The notes beneath the pieces were generated by a model. The model worked only from the letters and a program-made list of their open reading frames with translations. It was not told where the DNA came from and made no database searches. From Actinomycetota bacterium (lineage in GTDB: Bacteria > Actinomycetota > Actinomycetes > Streptosporangiales > Streptosporangiaceae): a DNA stretch of 43,161 nucleotides. Position numbers and translations under genes: made by a program. Location: contig QGUZ01000007.1 in assembly GCA_003242605.1 (NCBI GenBank), positions 1 to 43,161 of the forward strand. The letters are read 5' to 3'. Below, in pieces: positions 7,797 to 15,497 of the stretch (the first letter of the stretch is position 1; every line of letters starts with the position of its first letter).

Positions 7797-8744
7797 TCAG
7801 GGGATGCGCGAGCCGAGCGCCATCGCGGCGCCGGCGGCCACCACCCCGGTGAGCAGGGCGGCGATCACGAACCGGTGGGTGATCTCCTGGTGCTCGATGC
7901 GGTAGCCGAGCGAGGTGCCGATCTGGCTGTAGACCTCCTGCAGCTCCGCGCCGGACTCGGCGGTGTAGGCGCGGCCGCCGGTGCCGTCCGACAGCGCCTG
8001 CAGGGCCGCCTTGTTCACCGGCACGTTCACCGGGCGGCCGTCGATGTCCACGGTGCCGTCGGGCGTGCCGTACGCGATCGTGGAGACCGGGACGCGGGCC
8101 GCCACGGCCGCCTCGATCGCCTCGTTGATCGACCGGCCGGAGGTGTTGTCCCCGTCGGACAGCAGCACGATCGCCGACGGCGGCGGGTCGGTGACCGCCT
8201 GCTGGTCGAACGAGCGGATCGCGTCGAGCGAGTTGAACACCGCCTCGCCGATCGCGGTGCCGGGCCGGGTGGTGAGGTTCTGGATCGCGGTTATCACCGC
8301 GGCGTGGTCGGTGGTGGGGGAGACCACCACCGCGGCCGAGCGGGCGAACGACACCAGCCCGACGTTGAACCGCTCGGGCAGGTCGCGGACGAACTGCTCG
8401 GCCGCGTGCCGGGCGGCGATCAGCCGGTTCGGCGCCACGTCCTGCGCCTCCATCGACAGCGACACGTCCACCGCGACGATGATCGTGGCCCGGTCGCGCG
8501 GCACCCGCACCGCGTCGGCCGGGCGTGCCGCCGCGAGCACCAGCAGGGCCATCATCAGCAGGAACAGCGCCGGCGGCAGGTGGCGGCGCCACCCCGGCCG
8601 GGACGGCGCGACCAGCGACAGCAGCGCCAGGTTGGTGAACCGCACCGTGTAGCGCCGCCGCGCGAACTGGAGTGCGACGTACGCCGCGACCAGCAGCGCC
8701 AGCAGGGCGAACAGCCACAGCCAACCCGCGGAAAGGAAGATCAC
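7797..8744 (-). CDS. VWA-domain membrane protein, BatA-like
   Basis: A 315-residue protein with two N-terminal membrane helices (about residues 5-27 and 57-73), a von Willebrand A domain and a C-terminal helix (about 290-310). The metal-ion-dependent adhesion site is intact: DVSLSM at Asp93, Ser95, Ser97, with VLLSDGDNT later. This is the Bat/MoxR-associated membrane VWA layout, where the domain is anchored close to the membrane and acts with a MoxR ATPase as a chaperone or metal-insertion machine. Function is not established in actinobacteria. It is the last gene of a three-gene operon, its ATG overlapping the DUF58 stop by four bases. Confidence 0.9.
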   Translation of the reverse strand: MIFLSAGWLWLFALLALLVAAYVALQFARRRYTVRFTNLALLSLVAPSRPGWRRHLPPALFLLMMALLVLAAARPADAVRVPRDRATIIVAVDVSLSMEAQDVAPNRLIAARHAAEQFVRDLPERFNVGLVSFARSAAVVVSPTTDHAAVITAIQNLTTRPGTAIGEAVFNSLDAIRSFDQQAVTDPPPSAIVLLSDGDNTSGRSINEAIEAAVAARVPVSTIAYGTPDGTVDIDGRPVNVPVNKAALQALSDGTGGRAYTAESGAELQEVYSQIGTSLGYRIEHQEITHRFVIAALLTGVVAAGAAMALGSRIP

Positions 8745-9706
8745 CTGCTCGGCCTCCCTGCTCCCCCGGCCGTCGGCGCCCGGCGCAGCAGGTGCGCGGT
8801 CCGCCGCTGCCGGAGCACGAACTGGGCGATGTCGTAGATCCAGTCCCGGTCGGTGCGCAGCACCAGGTGCGCCACGCCGCAGCGGCGCAGCGCCCGCCGG
8901 GTCGACTCGCGCTGCAGCAGCGCCGCCTCGGCGTACGCCTCGCGGACCTTGCGGGTGAGGTGGACCTCGGCGGTGCGCCCGGTCTCCGGGTCGGTGAACG
9001 TCACCATGCCCACGTCGGGCAGCTCCAGCTCACGCGGGTCGATCACCTCGATCGCCAGCACCTGGTGCCGGGCCGCCAGCCGCCGCATCGGCCGCTCCCA
9101 GGGCCGCTCGGCGTCCGGGTCGCGCGGATCCACCGGGTCGAGGAAGTCGGACACCACCACCCGCATGCCGCGCCGCCGCCGGGCCCGCGACAGCAGCTCG
9201 ATGCCGTCGGCGAGGCTCGTGCCCGCGTCCGCGCCGGGCTGCGCGCGGGGTGCGGCCACCAGCGCCTGCAGCAGCGTGTAAAGGCCGGGGCGGCCGGTGC
9301 GGGCGGGGAAGCGGTGCACCCGCCCGCCGTGGATCACGTAGGCGCCGAACCGGTCGCCGACCCGGCTGGACAGGAACCCGATCGCGCCCACCCCGGCGAT
9401 CACCAGGTCTCGCTTGTCCATGTCGGCGGTGCCGAAGTCCATGCTCGCCGACAGGTCCGCCAGCGCCCAGGTCTCCAGCTCCCGGTCGACGACCAGGTCG
9501 CGTACGTGCGGCACGGTGGTGCGGGCGGTGACCGCCCAGTCCATGCGGCGCACGTCGTCCTCGCCCGGCACGTACGGGCGCGAGTCGCCGAGCTCGCTGC
9601 CGGGCCCGGGCAGGAGCCCCTGGTGGGCGCCCTGCAGCAGGCCGTCGAGGCGGCGGACCACGGTGAGCTCCAGCCGGCGCAGCACGTACTCGGGCGAGGA
9701 GGTCAT
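8741..9706 (-). CDS. DUF58 protein (MoxR-associated, vWA-like fold)
   Basis: A 321-residue soluble DUF58 protein. The family signature ELGDSRPYVPGEDDVRRMDW lies at about residues 38-57, and ALADLSASMDFG near residue 81-92 is the degenerate MIDAS-like strand. There is no membrane helix, unlike many DUF58 proteins that carry two at the N-terminus. DUF58 proteins occur between MoxR and VWA genes and are thought to be adaptor or substrate subunits. The gene starts 4 bases after the MoxR stop and overlaps the VWA gene by four bases, so all three are made together. Confidence 0.9.
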   Translation of the reverse strand: MTSSPEYVLRRLELTVVRRLDGLLQGAHQGLLPGPGSELGDSRPYVPGEDDVRRMDWAVTARTTVPHVRDLVVDRELETWALADLSASMDFGTADMDKRDLVIAGVGAIGFLSSRVGDRFGAYVIHGGRVHRFPARTGRPGLYTLLQALVAAPRAQPGADAGTSLADGIELLSRARRRRGMRVVVSDFLDPVDPRDPDAERPWERPMRRLAARHQVLAIEVIDPRELELPDVGMVTFTDPETGRTAEVHLTRKVREAYAEAALLQRESTRRALRRCGVAHLVLRTDRDWIYDIAQFVLRQRRTAHLLRRAPTAGGAGRPSR

Positions 9707-9710
9707 CGGG

Positions 9711-10847
9711 TCACCCCTGGCCCTGGTTCCACACCACCAGCGGCGGGGGCACGGCCGCGAGGATCCGCCGCACCACGTCCTCGGGGTCGACGCCGTCGGC
9801 GAGCGCGTCGAAGGTGAGCATGAGCCGGTGCGCCATCACGTCCACGGCGACGTCGCGGACGTCGTCGGGCAGCAGGTAGTCGCGGCCGCGCAGCAGCGCC
9901 AGGGCGCGGCCGGCCGCGACCAGGCCGAGGGTGGCGCGCGGGCTCACCCCGATCTCGATCACGTCCTCCAGGTCGCGCAGGCCGTACTCGGCGGGGGCGC
10001 GGGTGGCCATCACCAGCCGCACCACGTAGTCGGCGACCAGGTGGTGCACCGAGACCTGCTCGGCGGCGTCCTGCAGGGCGAGCAGCCGGGGCGGGTCGAG
10101 CACGGTGGCCGGCTTGGGCGGGGTGACGCTCATCCGCTGCAGGATCTCCAGCTCCTCCTGCGCCGACGGGTGGTGCACCCGCACCCGGAACAGGAACCGG
10201 TCGCGCTGCACCTCGGGCAGCGGGTAGACGCCCTCGGACTCGATCGGGTTCTGGGTGGCCAGGACGATGAACGGCTTGGGCAGCGGGTGGGTACGGCCGG
10301 CCAGGGTGACCTGCCGCTCGGCCATGACCTCCAGCAGCGCCGACTGCACCTTCGCCGGGGCCCGGTTGATCTCGTCGGCGAGCAGGAAGTTGACGAACAC
10401 CGGCCCCAGCTCGACGTCGAAACTTTCGGAGGAGGGGTGGTAGACGCGGGTGCCGACGATGTCGCTCGGCACCAGGTCGGGGGTGAACTGCACCCGGGCG
10501 AAGGTGCCGCCGACCACGGTCGCGAGCGTGGAGGCGGCGAGCGTCTTGGCCACGCCCGGCACGCCCTCCAGCAGGCAGTGGCCGCGCGCGAGCAGCGCCA
10601 CCAGCAGCCGCTCGACCATGTGCTCCTGGCCGACGATGACCCGGCGCACCTCGGCGAGGGCCTGCCGCAGCAGGCCGGCGTCGGCGGCGACCGCGCGCTG
10701 GTCGCCGGGCCGGGACGGCTCGGCGGGCACCGCGGGCGGGCCGTGCACGGCCGCGGTCGGTGCACTGTCGGCTGCGGGCTGCTGTCCCGCGCCCGCGGCG
10801 GCGCCGTGCCCGGCGCCCTCCGGGACCGGTTCTTCGGCAACGGTCAT
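9711..10847 (-). CDS. MoxR family AAA+ ATPase
   Basis: A 378-residue AAA+ ATPase of the MoxR class, thought to remodel partner proteins with VWA and DUF58 subunits. The first 50 residues are an Ala/Pro-rich, probably disordered tail. Walker A is GVPGVAKT (residues 95-102), Walker B LLADEINR (155-162), sensor 1 ATQNPIESEG, and an arginine-finger segment EVQRDRFLFRV follows. The C-terminal lid domain (RDLEDVIEIGVSPRATLGL) is present. It is the first gene of the MoxR-DUF58-VWA operon and is divergent from the kinase-N-lobe-like gene, with 99 bases between the starts. Start ATG at 10847 gives the usual length. Confidence 0.93.
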   Translation of the reverse strand: MTVAEEPVPEGAGHGAAAGAGQQPAADSAPTAAVHGPPAVPAEPSRPGDQRAVAADAGLLRQALAEVRRVIVGQEHMVERLLVALLARGHCLLEGVPGVAKTLAASTLATVVGGTFARVQFTPDLVPSDIVGTRVYHPSSESFDVELGPVFVNFLLADEINRAPAKVQSALLEVMAERQVTLAGRTHPLPKPFIVLATQNPIESEGVYPLPEVQRDRFLFRVRVHHPSAQEELEILQRMSVTPPKPATVLDPPRLLALQDAAEQVSVHHLVADYVVRLVMATRAPAEYGLRDLEDVIEIGVSPRATLGLVAAGRALALLRGRDYLLPDDVRDVAVDVMAHRLMLTFDALADGVDPEDVVRRILAAVPPPLVVWNQGQG

Positions 10848-10876
10848 GGTGACATTCCATCAAAGTCGCGCCGAAC

Positions 10877-10892
10877 TCGCACGGTGGTGCGA
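10877..10892. promoter_or_regulatory. Inverted repeat in the MoxR divergent region
   Basis: TCGCAC-GGTG-GTGCGA is a perfect 6-bp dyad between the two divergent starts. It could be an operator; in DNA this GC-rich chance dyads are common. Confidence 0.3.
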
Positions 10893-10946
10893 CGGCGGCG
10901 GCCTGGCAGCAGGACCCCTACCCGGCCGGTGTGCTTTCATGGCAGC

Positions 10947-11684
10947 GTGGCCACTCCGCTGCAGTACGGTGATCCCCCGCGGCTGGGGCCGTTCACCATC
11001 CAGGCCCGGCTGCAGACGATGCCGGCCGGGTTCGTCTACCTGGGGCAGGCGGCCGACGGCCGGGTGGTGTCGATCGCCGTGCTCACCCGCGGCGCGGCGC
11101 TGGACGCGGCCGCCCGCGACCGGTTCGTCGGCGCGATCCGGGAGGCGATGCCCGGCGGGGTGCGCGGCCGGCTGGCCCGGGTGTGGGGGAGGGCGGCGGT
11201 CGCGGCCCCGGAGGTGCTCGCCTGCGATCTGGGGCGGGCGCCGTGGGTGGCCGTGCCGTACCGGCCGGGCGGGCCGGGGGCGGAGCGGTTCCTGGAGCCG
11301 GTGTACGTCACCGGCACGCTGATCGGGGAGGCGCACGGGCCGGACTTCGTGCCGTACTGGGTGGCGGACCGGGCCCCGGCGCTGCCCGCGCCGCCCGGGC
11401 CGCGGCCGCCCGCGACCGAGCCGCGGCGGTCGGTGGTGCTGGCGAGCGTGGCGCTCGCCCTGCTCGTGCTGATCCTGATCCTGCTCGCCTGGCTGCTGCT
11501 GGCGCGGGACGACGAGCCGGTGGGGCCGGCCCAGCCGTTGCCGGCGACGCTGTTCGTGCCGACGCCGCCGCCGGTGCCGACCAGCGAGCCGCCCGGCCGC
11601 CCGTCGCCGACGCCCACGCCGGGGGAGACCGGCAGCGGCAGCCCGGGGCCGGAGGAGGGCGACGACGCCGAGGGCGCGATCTGA
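10947..11684 (+). CDS. Membrane protein with a degenerate Ser/Thr-kinase N-lobe
   Basis: A 245-residue protein I recognise only in part. Residues 10-66 follow the beginning of actinobacterial PknB-type kinases: DPPRLGPFTIQ, then a nucleotide-loop region that has lost its glycines (RLQTMPAGFVYLG), then VVSIAVL, where the ATP-binding Lys of VAxK is Ala. Residues 97-110 (RAPWVAVPYRPGGP) resemble the kinase hinge. No catalytic loop, DFG or C-lobe follows. Instead there is one membrane helix (about 163-186) and an outside tail rich in Pro, Thr, Ser and acidic residues. So it cannot be an active kinase; a membrane-tethered binding or sensing role is inference. Start GTG at 10947 fits the kinase-like N-terminus. 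It is divergent from moxR. Confidence 0.72.
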   Translation: MATPLQYGDPPRLGPFTIQARLQTMPAGFVYLGQAADGRVVSIAVLTRGAALDAAARDRFVGAIREAMPGGVRGRLARVWGRAAVAAPEVLACDLGRAPWVAVPYRPGGPGAERFLEPVYVTGTLIGEAHGPDFVPYWVADRAPALPAPPGPRPPATEPRRSVVLASVALALLVLILILLAWLLLARDDEPVGPAQPLPATLFVPTPPPVPTSEPPGRPSPTPTPGETGSGSPGPEEGDDAEGAI

Positions 11685-12150
11685 CGCGCCGCGGGCCGGT
11701 GCTCCATCTCATCAGGTCGGGCAAGGGCACTGTGCACGTTATTTGATCTACGTTGTAAAGCCGCTGGCGAGATCGACCTCCCTTTCCGTCACACGCATAA
11801 CAAACCCCTAAAAGGGAAAAAGATCACCAACCAGCGGCCCGCCGACGCGGACCGGCACCACACCTGATCCCGGGGCATGACAGGCCGCCTACCGGGGGAG
11901 CAGTCCCTCGTGAGGCCGCGGCCCGGTCTCGTGTGCCGGCGAACGCCGTACCGGGCGCGCGGGCCACAGTTCCGCGAGCGACGCGTCCCGAGGACCGGAA
12001 ACAGGCGAAGGTGAGTCAGACAACGCGCGACCCGGCCGCAGCCACGACCTCCCCGTGCAGCCGCATCGCCGGGCGCGCCCGGCCCACCGGCGCCGCAGCC
12101 GCCGTGTCCCCGCCGGTCCGCACGCGCCTGCGACGGGCGGAGGAACGGCC
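11685..12150. other. Gene-less leader region of the Mrp operon
   Basis: About 465 bases without a supported gene. Its first 160 bases are clearly richer in A/T than the surroundings and contain a LacI-like half operator at 11745-11760 (TGATCTACGTTGTAAAG) followed by a nested inverted-repeat element, listed separately. The rest is GC-rich with no signal I can name. The Mrp promoter should be here. Confidence 0.55.
11760..11838 (+). repeat. Nested inverted-repeat element upstream of mrpA (possible structured RNA)
   Basis: GCCGCTGG at 11760-11767 is complementary to CCAGCGGC at 11831-11838. Inside it GATC at 11771-11774 can pair with GATC at 11822-11825, and CCCTTT at 11780-11785 with AAAGGG at 11811-11816. 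The three arms nest in the correct order, leaving an A/C-rich apical loop. This could be a 5' leader structure or a regulator-binding region. I do not recognise it as a known riboswitch class. Confidence 0.5.
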
Positions 12151-15036
12151 ATGAGCCTCGCCCGGGCCGAGCCGGTGCTGATCCTGCTCGCGGCCCACGC
12201 GCTCGCCGCCGCGGCCGCCCCGGCCCTGGTCCGCCTGCTGAACCTGCGCGCGCTCTACCTCCTCGCCGCCGTGCCGGCCGCGGCCGGCGCCTGGGCGGCC
12301 GCGATCACCGGGCACGTCCGCGCGGGCGGCACGGTCTCCGGCGCCTACCCGTGGGTGCCGCAGCTCGGCATGGAGCTCGCGATCCACGTCGGCGCGCTCG
12401 GCTGGCTGATGGTGCTGCTCGTCGGCTGGATCGGCGCGCTCGTGCTGGTCTACAGCGCCCGCTACTTCACCGCGGGCGAGGAGGGCCTGGGCCGGTTCGC
12501 CGGGGTGTTCGTCGCCTTCGCCGGGGCGATGCTCGGCCTGGTGGTGAGCGACGACCTGCTCACCCTGTACGTGTTCTGGGAGCTGACCACCGTCTGCTCC
12601 TACCTGCTGATCGGGCACAACCCGATCCGCCGGGCCGCCCGCCGCGCCGCCATGCAGGCGCTGCTCGTCACCACCTTCGGCGGGCTGGCCATGCTCGGCG
12701 GGTTCGTCATGCTCGGCGCGCACGCCGGCACCTACCGGTGGTCGCAGATCGCCGCCGCCCCGCCCGGCGGGGCCTACCTGACCGTCGCGCTCCTGCTGGT
12801 GCTGCTCGGCGCGCTGAGCAAGTCCGCGATCTTCCCGTTCGGGTTCTGGCTGCCGGCCGCGATGGCCGCCCCCACCCCGGTCAGCGCGTACCTGCACGCG
12901 GCCGCGATGGTCAAGGCCGGGGTGTTCCTCGCCGCCCTGTTCACCCCCGCCTTCGGCGCCGTGCCCGCCTGGCGGTGGACCCTCCTGGCCGCGGGCGCGA
13001 TCACGGTGCTGCTCGGCGGCTGGGCCGCGCTGCGGCAGAACGACCTCAAGCTCCTGCTCGCCTACGGCACGGTCAGCCAGCTCGGCCTGCTGATGGCCGC
13101 GCTCGGCGGCGGCGGTCGCGACGCCGCGCTCGCCGCGGCCGCGATGCTGCTGGCGCACGCGCTGTTCAAGGCGGCGCTGTTCCTCGTCGTCGGCGTCGTC
13201 GACACCGTCGCGGGCACCCGCGACCTGCGCCGGCTGAGCGGGCTGGGCCGCCGCGCCCCGGTCCTCGCCGCGATCGCCGGGCTCGCGGCCGCGTCCATGG
13301 CCGGGATCCCGCCGACCGCCGGGTTCGTCGCCAAGGAGGCGATCGTCGAGGCGCTGCTGCACGGCACCGCCGCCGACCGGGCCGTGCTCGCCTGCGTCGT
13401 ACTCGGGGCCGCGCTCACCGTCGCCTACACGCTGCGGCTGCTGTGGGGCGCCTTCGCCGCCAAGCCCCGCGTGCCGGAGACGGTCCCGCGGCCGGCCGGG
13501 TGGGTGTTCCTCGCCCCGCCCGCCCTGCTCGCCGTGGCGGGGCTCGCCACCGGGGTGGCCGCGCCCGCGGTCGGGGCCGTGCTGGCCCGGTACGCCGACG
13601 CCGCGCCCGCCCGCGGCCCCGCCTACCACCTGGCGCTGTGGCACGGGGTCACGCCCGCGCTCGGGCTGTCGGCGCTCGCGTTGGCCGCCGGGGCCGGGCT
13701 GTTCGCGCTGTGGCGGCGCAGCCCCCGGCCCGGCCGCCTGCGGCTGCCGGTCACCGGGGACGACATGTTCGACCTGGTGGTGCGCTGGGTGGGGCGCGCC
13801 GCGGTCGAGGTCACCGGCGCCACCCAGCGCGGCTCGCTGCCGTTCTACCTCGGCGTGATCCTCATCGTGCTGGTGGCCGGCCCCGGCGCCGCGCTGGCGG
13901 CCGCCCTGATCGGCACCGGCGAGTGGCCGGGCGGGCTGCGCGTCTGGGACGTGCCGCTGCAGCCGCTCGTGGCCGTGATGGTGATCGGCGCCGCCGTGTT
14001 CGCCGCCCGGGCCAAGGTCCGGTTCACCGCGATGATCCTGGTCGGGGTCTCCGGGTACGGCATCGCGGTGCTGTTCGTGCTGCACGGCGCGCCCGACCTG
14101 GCGCTGACCCAGTTCCTGGTGGAGACCGTCACCCTGGTGATGTTCGCGCTCGTGCTGCGGCACCTGCCGGCGCGGTTCTCCGAACGGCCGCTGCCCGAGA
14201 TCCGGCGGGCGCGCGTCGCCATCGGCGTCGCCGCCGGGGTCGTCGCGGCCGGGATGGCGTGGGTGGCGGGCGCGGCCCGGCGGGCTCCGCCGGTGTCGGA
14301 CGCCTACCCCGGCCCGGCCGTGACCTTCGGCGGCGGGGACAACATCGTCAACGTCACGCTCGTCGACATCCGCGCCTGGGACACGATGGGGGAGATCTCC
14401 GTGCTGGTCGCGGCCGCCACCGGCGTGGCCAGCCTCATCTACCGGCGGGCCGCCGCGCTGCGCCGCCGCGCGGCCGGGCGTGCCACGCGTTTGCGGGACC
14501 AGGCGCCGGGGCAGTGGCTGCTCGCCGGTGCGAGCCCCGAGGCCCGCCGCCAGTCGATCATCCTGCAGGTGGTGACCCGGCTGCTGTTCCACACCATCGT
14601 GGTGTTCTCGGTGTTCCTGCTGTTCTCCGGCCACGACGCGCCCGGCGGCGGTTTCGCCGCGGGCCTGGTGGCCGGGCTCGCGCTCGCGGTGCGGTACCTG
14701 GCCGGCGGGCGGACCGAGCTCAACCTCGCCGCCCCGGTCGGCGCGGGCGCGGTGCTCGGCACCGGGCTGCTGATCGCGGTGGGGACCGCGGTGGCGCCGA
14801 TGGCGCTCGGCGGGCAGGTGCTGCAGAGCGCCATGATCGACGCCGAGCTGCCCGTCCTCGGCGAGGTCCACCTCGTCACCTCGACGTTCTTCGACGTCGG
14901 CGTCTACCTCATCGTGGTCGGGCTGATCCTCGACATCCTGCGCAGCCTCGGCGCGGAGATGGACGTTCGCGCCGACGACGCCCCCGGCGCCCCCGCGGGC
15001 GCCGGCGACCCCAGCGACCATAGGGAGCCGGCGTGA
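12151..15036 (+). CDS. mrpA: Mrp-type Na+/H+ antiporter subunit A, fused to the subunit B domain
   Basis: MrpA is the largest subunit of the multisubunit cation/proton antiporter, related to NuoL of complex I. The 961-residue protein begins with NuoL-like helices: VSDDLLTLYVFWELTTVCSY is the region with the conserved Glu, and LSKSAIFPFGFWLPAAMAAPTPVSAYLHAA is the quinone-oxidoreductase-type core. From about residue 610 there is the MrpA C-terminal/MrpB-type region (GHDAPGGGFAAGLVAGLALAVRYLAG), so no separate mrpB is needed. GGAGGA at 12139-12144 is a good ribosome site for ATG 12151. The stop overlaps mrpC (GTGA). Family role: sodium and pH homeostasis, osmotic or alkali stress. Confidence 0.95.
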   Translation: MSLARAEPVLILLAAHALAAAAAPALVRLLNLRALYLLAAVPAAAGAWAAAITGHVRAGGTVSGAYPWVPQLGMELAIHVGALGWLMVLLVGWIGALVLVYSARYFTAGEEGLGRFAGVFVAFAGAMLGLVVSDDLLTLYVFWELTTVCSYLLIGHNPIRRAARRAAMQALLVTTFGGLAMLGGFVMLGAHAGTYRWSQIAAAPPGGAYLTVALLLVLLGALSKSAIFPFGFWLPAAMAAPTPVSAYLHAAAMVKAGVFLAALFTPAFGAVPAWRWTLLAAGAITVLLGGWAALRQNDLKLLLAYGTVSQLGLLMAALGGGGRDAALAAAAMLLAHALFKAALFLVVGVVDTVAGTRDLRRLSGLGRRAPVLAAIAGLAAASMAGIPPTAGFVAKEAIVEALLHGTAADRAVLACVVLGAALTVAYTLRLLWGAFAAKPRVPETVPRPAGWVFLAPPALLAVAGLATGVAAPAVGAVLARYADAAPARGPAYHLALWHGVTPALGLSALALAAGAGLFALWRRSPRPGRLRLPVTGDDMFDLVVRWVGRAAVEVTGATQRGSLPFYLGVILIVLVAGPGAALAAALIGTGEWPGGLRVWDVPLQPLVAVMVIGAAVFAARAKVRFTAMILVGVSGYGIAVLFVLHGAPDLALTQFLVETVTLVMFALVLRHLPARFSERPLPEIRRARVAIGVAAGVVAAGMAWVAGAARRAPPVSDAYPGPAVTFGGGDNIVNVTLVDIRAWDTMGEISVLVAAATGVASLIYRRAAALRRRAAGRATRLRDQAPGQWLLAGASPEARRQSIILQVVTRLLFHTIVVFSVFLLFSGHDAPGGGFAAGLVAGLALAVRYLAGGRTELNLAAPVGAGAVLGTGLLIAVGTAVAPMALGGQVLQSAMIDAELPVLGEVHLVTSTFFDVGVYLIVVGLILDILRSLGAEMDVRADDAPGAPAGAGDPSDHREPA

Positions 15037-15497
15037 CGACCAACCTCGTGTATGTGATCACCGTCGGGGTGCTGGTCGCCGCCGGCGTGACGATGCTGCT
15101 GGAACGCAGCCTCACCCGGGTGCTGATGGGTGTGATCCTGTTCGGCAACGGCGTGAATCTGCTGATCCTGTCCGGCGGGCGGCTGGGCGGGCCGCCGATC
15201 GTCGGCCGCGGCGGGCGGGAGCCGCTCAGCGACCCGCTGCCGCAGGCGATGATCCTCACCGCGATCGTGATCACGCTCGGGGTGAGCGCGTTCCTGCTCG
15301 CCATGGCCTACCGGAGCTGGCAGCTGGTCGGGCACGACGAGGTCCGCGACGACGTGGAGGACCGCCGCATCGCCGGGCTCGCCGCGCGCGACCAGGGCCT
15401 CGACTCCGGGGACGGCGATACGCCCGGTGACCGCGCCGCGACCGGCCGGGCGGGCGGCGCGGCGGGGAACGGCGGCGGTGCGGCGGGGGCGCCATGA
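15033..15497 (+). CDS. mrpC: Mrp antiporter subunit C
   Basis: A 154-residue NuoK-like subunit with three helices. The family motifs LMGVILFGNGVNLLIL and DPLPQAMILTAIVITLGVSAF are present, the latter carrying the conserved proline-containing helix. The last 45 residues are a polar, Gly/Ala-rich cytoplasmic tail. The start GTG overlaps the mrpA stop and the gene ends in a 4-base overlap with mrpD, so stoichiometric expression is expected. Confidence 0.95.
   Translation: MTTNLVYVITVGVLVAAGVTMLLERSLTRVLMGVILFGNGVNLLILSGGRLGGPPIVGRGGREPLSDPLPQAMILTAIVITLGVSAFLLAMAYRSWQLVGHDEVRDDVEDRRIAGLAARDQGLDSGDGDTPGDRAATGRAGGAAGNGGGAAGAP

Noticed and set aside
12016..15021. Open minus-strand frame of about 1000 codons opposite mrpA
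   Set aside because: Arg/Gly/His/Gln-rich shadow of mrpA with no domain.
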